Positions 61,286 through 64,000 of a DNA stretch of 64,000 nt are shown piece after piece; the first letter of the stretch is position 1, and every line of letters starts with the position of its first letter. The notes beneath the pieces were generated by a model. It ran no database searches. It saw nothing but the letters and a program-made list of their open reading frames with translations, and was not told the DNA's origin. Where the stretch lies: the NCBI RefSeq assembly GCF_042678405.1, contig NZ_JBHTLI010000001.1, positions 372,001 through 436,000 on the forward strand, written 5' to 3'. The position numbers and the translations under genes are program-made. The DNA is from Salegentibacter_A chungangensis. GTDB taxonomy: Bacteria > Bacteroidota > Bacteroidia > Flavobacteriales > Flavobacteriaceae.

Positions 61286-62599
61286 TTGCCTTTGGACTGG
61301 TTTAAACTTTCATTGCAATTGAACAATTTCCCTATCAACCGGGCCCAAAAGCTTTTAGAGGAGATCAGGGAGATCCCTGAAGAGAAATACCAGGAATATA
61401 TCGTTCAAAGGCGGACCGATATTGTAAACTATCATTTAAAGAACAATCCTTTTTACAGGCAATTCTTCCAGCAAGAGGGTTTCAAGAACTGGGAAGACGT
61501 GCCGGTAATGCAAAAATCCGACCTTCAGCAACCACTTCAAAAGCGCCTTAGCAACGGCTTCAGCAAAAGAAAGGCCTACCTGGGAAAGACATCCGGCAGC
61601 AGCGGCCAGCCTTTTATATTTGCCAAGGACCGTTTTTCACACGCGCTCAGCTGGGCCGGCTTCAACAACCGCTATAACTGGTATGGTATCGACCTCAACA
61701 CCTCACTACAGGCCAGGTTTTATGGAATTCCACTGGATCTCTATGGAAATATTCAGGAGAAGCTTAAGGACCGGATAAGCCTGAGGAGGCGTTTCAATAT
61801 CTTCGACCTTAGCGAGGATAAAATGAAAGGCTTTCTAAAGCGTTTCAGGAAAAAGGATTTTGACTATATAAACGGCTACACCAGTGCCATCCTGCTTTTC
61901 GCAAAATATCTGCAGGAGCATGACATCAGGCTAAAAGACCTTTGTCCCAGCCTAAAGCTGTGCATCGTTACTTCTGAAAGGCTTTTTGAAGAGGATAAGA
62001 AACTAATGGAGGAAAGCCTGGGGGTACCGGTGATAAACGAATACGGGGCGAGTGAGGTAGGTCTCATCGCTTTTGAGAACAGGAACAGCGAATGGATCGT
62101 GAATTCTGAAGACCTCTTCATCGAAATTCTGGATAAAAACGGGAAAACGGTTCCTAAAGGAACCGAAGGCAGAGTGGTAATTACCTCGCTTTACAACAAG
62201 GCGCATCCAATGATTCGTTACGATATTGGTGACTCGGGAGTGCTTTCGGAAAATGGAAGCCTCAAGCAGCCTATCCTTAAGAAACTGATTGGAAGAACCA
62301 GTGATATCGCTAAATTACCGGATGGCAAAGTGGTGCCCGGACTTACATTTTATTATGTGACCAAAACCATCATTGAGGACAACGGGGAAATCAAGGAATT
62401 TGTGATCACCCAGACAGCTACCGATGCCTTCAAAATTGAATATGTAAGCAAGGAAGATTTTTCTGAATTACAGATCAAAAAGATCCTGCACGCCATAGAA
62501 ACCTATGTGGGGAAAAACCTGAAGGTGAATTTTAAAAGATCTGAGGTTTTACGCCGAAGTAAAAGCGGTAAGCTGAAGCAGTTCACCTCGCACCTATAA
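61286..62599 (+). CDS. PaaK/CapK-like AMP-forming ligase family protein (probable TTG start)
   Basis: A 437-residue member of the phenylacetate-CoA ligase / CapK (coenzyme F390 synthetase-like) family, usual in polysaccharide loci. Seen: the P-loop-like AYLGKTSGSSGQPFIF, the segment NEYGASEVGLIAFE and MIRYDIGDSG, which match adenylate-forming motifs, and a C-terminal SKSGKLKQF with the conserved lysine. No ATG fits the N-terminus; the frame is open from 61250 and TTG at 61286 begins the conserved WFKLSLQLNNFPINRAQ region. It may activate an acyl group to decorate a glycan (inference). Its end overlaps the GT2 gene end by 6 nt. Confidence 0.87.
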   Translation: MPLDWFKLSLQLNNFPINRAQKLLEEIREIPEEKYQEYIVQRRTDIVNYHLKNNPFYRQFFQQEGFKNWEDVPVMQKSDLQQPLQKRLSNGFSKRKAYLGKTSGSSGQPFIFAKDRFSHALSWAGFNNRYNWYGIDLNTSLQARFYGIPLDLYGNIQEKLKDRISLRRRFNIFDLSEDKMKGFLKRFRKKDFDYINGYTSAILLFAKYLQEHDIRLKDLCPSLKLCIVTSERLFEEDKKLMEESLGVPVINEYGASEVGLIAFENRNSEWIVNSEDLFIEILDKNGKTVPKGTEGRVVITSLYNKAHPMIRYDIGDSGVLSENGSLKQPILKKLIGRTSDIAKLPDGKVVPGLTFYYVTKTIIEDNGEIKEFVITQTATDAFKIEYVSKEDFSELQIKKILHAIETYVGKNLKVNFKRSEVLRRSKSGKLKQFTSHL

Positions 62600-63370
62600 G
62601 GCCTTTTCCATTCTTTTTTTTACAAAAAAATGCTCTTTCAGGAACATAAGCATACACCTGATGCTTTTAAAAAAACCGAAACCCAGCACTTTGTGATATA
62701 TATTGAAATTGTACCTCAGCATTTCAATTTTGTTCCCCGAAATGGAATTCCTTCTTACCCGGTAGAGGGCTAAAGGCTCCTTAATGCTCCTGGCCTCTCC
62801 GGCTTTTTTTACAGCTTCAAGCCATAAGCCCCAATCCTGCCTCTTTCTGATCTCCGGTGCATATATCTTACCAAGTTCCCCGGCATTGTATATTCCGGTA
62901 AGATTACCAACATAATTGGATTTTAGCAGCTTATTGTACGTAAGAAAAGGAAGCGCCTCCACCTGCCGGTTTAGTTTTTCTCCTTTTTCTGAGATCAGTT
63001 CATAACTAGAAAAACAAACCTTAACCTGGCTCTCCTGCATAAATTTAAGCTGTTTCTCTAGCTTTTCAGGCTTCCACAGGTCATCATCATCCAGAAAGGC
63101 TATAAAAGCGCCTCTGGCAGCCTCTATTCCTTTGTTACGGGATATCCCGGCGCCTTCATTGCTTTTATTACGAATGATCCTTAGCCTGGAATCCTCAGCG
63201 GCAAGTCCCTGGATTGTGGCAAGGGTAGCATCGGTAGAAGCATCATCAACAATTATAAGTTCCAGATCGCTGTAAGTTTGTTCCAGAACAGAACGCACAG
63301 ATCCACTAATATAACCGGCGCTGTTGAAGGCCGGCATAATAACGGATACCAGTGCCGGGTTTTTATTCAT
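62594..63370 (-). CDS. Glycosyltransferase family 2
   Basis: A 258-residue GT-A enzyme for extracellular or O-antigen polysaccharide. The nucleotide-binding start is VSVIMPAFNSAGYISGSV, followed by LELIIVDDASTDAT; the DXD-like metal motif is in FIAFLDDDDLWKPEKL. The acceptor end has RQDWGLWLEAVKKAG, typical for family 2 enzymes of O-antigen loci. It starts 9 nt after the epimerase gene. Donor and acceptor sugars cannot be read. Confidence 0.92.
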   Translation of the reverse strand: MNKNPALVSVIMPAFNSAGYISGSVRSVLEQTYSDLELIIVDDASTDATLATIQGLAAEDSRLRIIRNKSNEGAGISRNKGIEAARGAFIAFLDDDDLWKPEKLEKQLKFMQESQVKVCFSSYELISEKGEKLNRQVEALPFLTYNKLLKSNYVGNLTGIYNAGELGKIYAPEIRKRQDWGLWLEAVKKAGEARSIKEPLALYRVRRNSISGNKIEMLRYNFNIYHKVLGFGFFKSIRCMLMFLKEHFFVKKRMEKAL

Positions 63371-63379
63371 CGGATTATT

Positions 63380-64000
63380 TTAACGTCTGATGTGTTTTGA
63401 AAAATCCTTGTGCTCACTCTTTTTAAGCTCTTCTTTGCTAAGGTTTTTAAAATAATCATAAGTGATCTTCATTCCCTCACTTCGTGATATCTTCGGCTCC
63501 CAGCCCAGCACTTGCTTTGCGCGGGTAATATCCGGCTGCCGCTGCATAGGATCATCTTTAGGCAGTTCCTTATAAACGATCTTCTGATTGGTCCCGGTAA
63601 GTTTTATGATCTCTTCAGCAAAATCTTTTATCGTGATCTCTTCGGGATTTCCAATATTCACGGGTTCCGAATAATCGCTTAACAGTAACCTGTAAATCCC
63701 TTCAACCTGATCGTCCACATAACAAAAGGACCGGGTCTGGTTTCCGTCACCAAAAACCGTAAGGTCTTCCCCGCGTAACGCCTGGCCTATAAAGGCAGGT
63801 ATCACCCGGCCGTCATTTAATCTCATCCTTGGACCGTAAGTATTAAAGATCCTTGCGATTCGGGTCTCAAGCCCGTGAAAACGGTGATAAGCCATCGTGA
63901 GAGATTCCTGAAAGCGTTTGGCTTCATCATAAACCCCGCGAGGGCCAGTAGAACTCACATTCCCGTAATATTCCTCATTTTGAGGGTGCACTTGCGGATC
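63380..64000 (-). CDS. NAD-dependent epimerase, UDP-glucuronate decarboxylase-like (5' part beyond window)
   Basis: C-terminal 206 codons of an extended short-chain dehydrogenase; the frame is open to the right edge, so the N-terminal Rossmann part is missing. The visible start DPQVHPQNEEYYGNV plus the catalytic YDEAK (YxxxK) in GPRGVYDEAKRFQE fits UDP-glucuronate decarboxylase (UXS), which makes UDP-xylose. Also seen: RIFNTYGPRMRLNDGRVIPA and the sugar-binding VFGDGNQTRSFCYVDDQVEG. It heads a polysaccharide unit with the GT2 gene. Confidence 0.9.
   Translation of the reverse strand, partial: DPQVHPQNEEYYGNVSSTGPRGVYDEAKRFQESLTMAYHRFHGLETRIARIFNTYGPRMRLNDGRVIPAFIGQALRGEDLTVFGDGNQTRSFCYVDDQVEGIYRLLLSDYSEPVNIGNPEEITIKDFAEEIIKLTGTNQKIVYKELPKDDPMQRQPDITRAKQVLGWEPKISRSEGMKITYDYFKNLSKEELKKSEHKDFSKHIRR

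Noticed and set aside
1..64000. CRISPR arrays, insertion sequences, prophage genes, tRNA and rRNA genes
   Set aside because: No regular spaced repeats, transposases, integrases, phage structural genes or recognisable stable-RNA sequences were found by eye; a dedicated scan could still find a missed small RNA.

Overview
The window looks like a chromosomal stretch from a member of the Flavobacteriaceae (phylum Bacteroidota), probably a marine relative of Gramella/Christiangramia. The genus is inferred, not proven. The evidence is gliding/type IX secretion genes (gldH, a SprE/PorW-type lipoprotein), a secreted protease with a T9SS C-terminal sorting domain, promoters of the Bacteroidota type (TAnnTTTG at -7), an F-type ATP synthase operon without atpD and atpC, and many Bacteroidota-only families. 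No rRNA, tRNA, CRISPR array, prophage or insertion sequence was recognised, and no gene-free stretch exceeds 300 bases.

Left part (1-13.0 kb): a tetrapyrrole locus. On the minus strand runs hemH, a MATE exporter, hemJ, an NtrY-like histidine kinase and an enoyl-CoA hydratase cut by the left edge. An AraC-type regulator and a ThuA-like gene lie between this run and the divergent plus-strand operon hemA-hemC-hemD-hemE-hemF-hemB. Together these cover glutamyl-tRNA to protoheme except HemL. From 13.0 to 18.1 kb are two small uncharacterised proteins, a CNNM/CBS membrane protein overlapping ogt, a serine hydrolase, a DEDD exonuclease-like protein and an unknown 121-residue protein.

Middle part (18.1-43.4 kb): a large M4 metalloprotease exported by T9SS, a 3-oxoacid CoA-transferase pair, the ricT-like/gldH/PBP1A operon, trhO, recA, and an ECF sigma factor followed by a protein that joins an inner-membrane segment to an outer-membrane barrel. 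Then come plsC, trpS, dprA, an HU-CCDC81/SPOR membrane protein, a thioesterase, and a tightly packed minus-strand operon (polysaccharide flippase, dut, nucleotidyltransferase, TPR protein, DUF4292 lipoprotein, EnvC-like protein).

Right part (43.4-64 kb): the ATP synthase operon (atpZ, a small membrane protein, atpB, E, F, H, A, G), the SprE-like lipoprotein, an ABC transporter, a PaaE-like flavo-iron-sulfur reductase and a run made of a nuclease-like gene, a D12-class adenine methyltransferase, DUF4254 and a heptosyltransferase-like GT9. This is followed by purD with two small membrane-protein neighbours and the start of a polysaccharide region (PaaK/CapK-like ligase, GT2, UDP-glucuronate decarboxylase-like epimerase cut by the right edge). 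The most promising unexplained element is the nuclease-like/methyltransferase pair at 57.05-58.69 kb, which reads like a compact, uncharacterised type II restriction-modification system.
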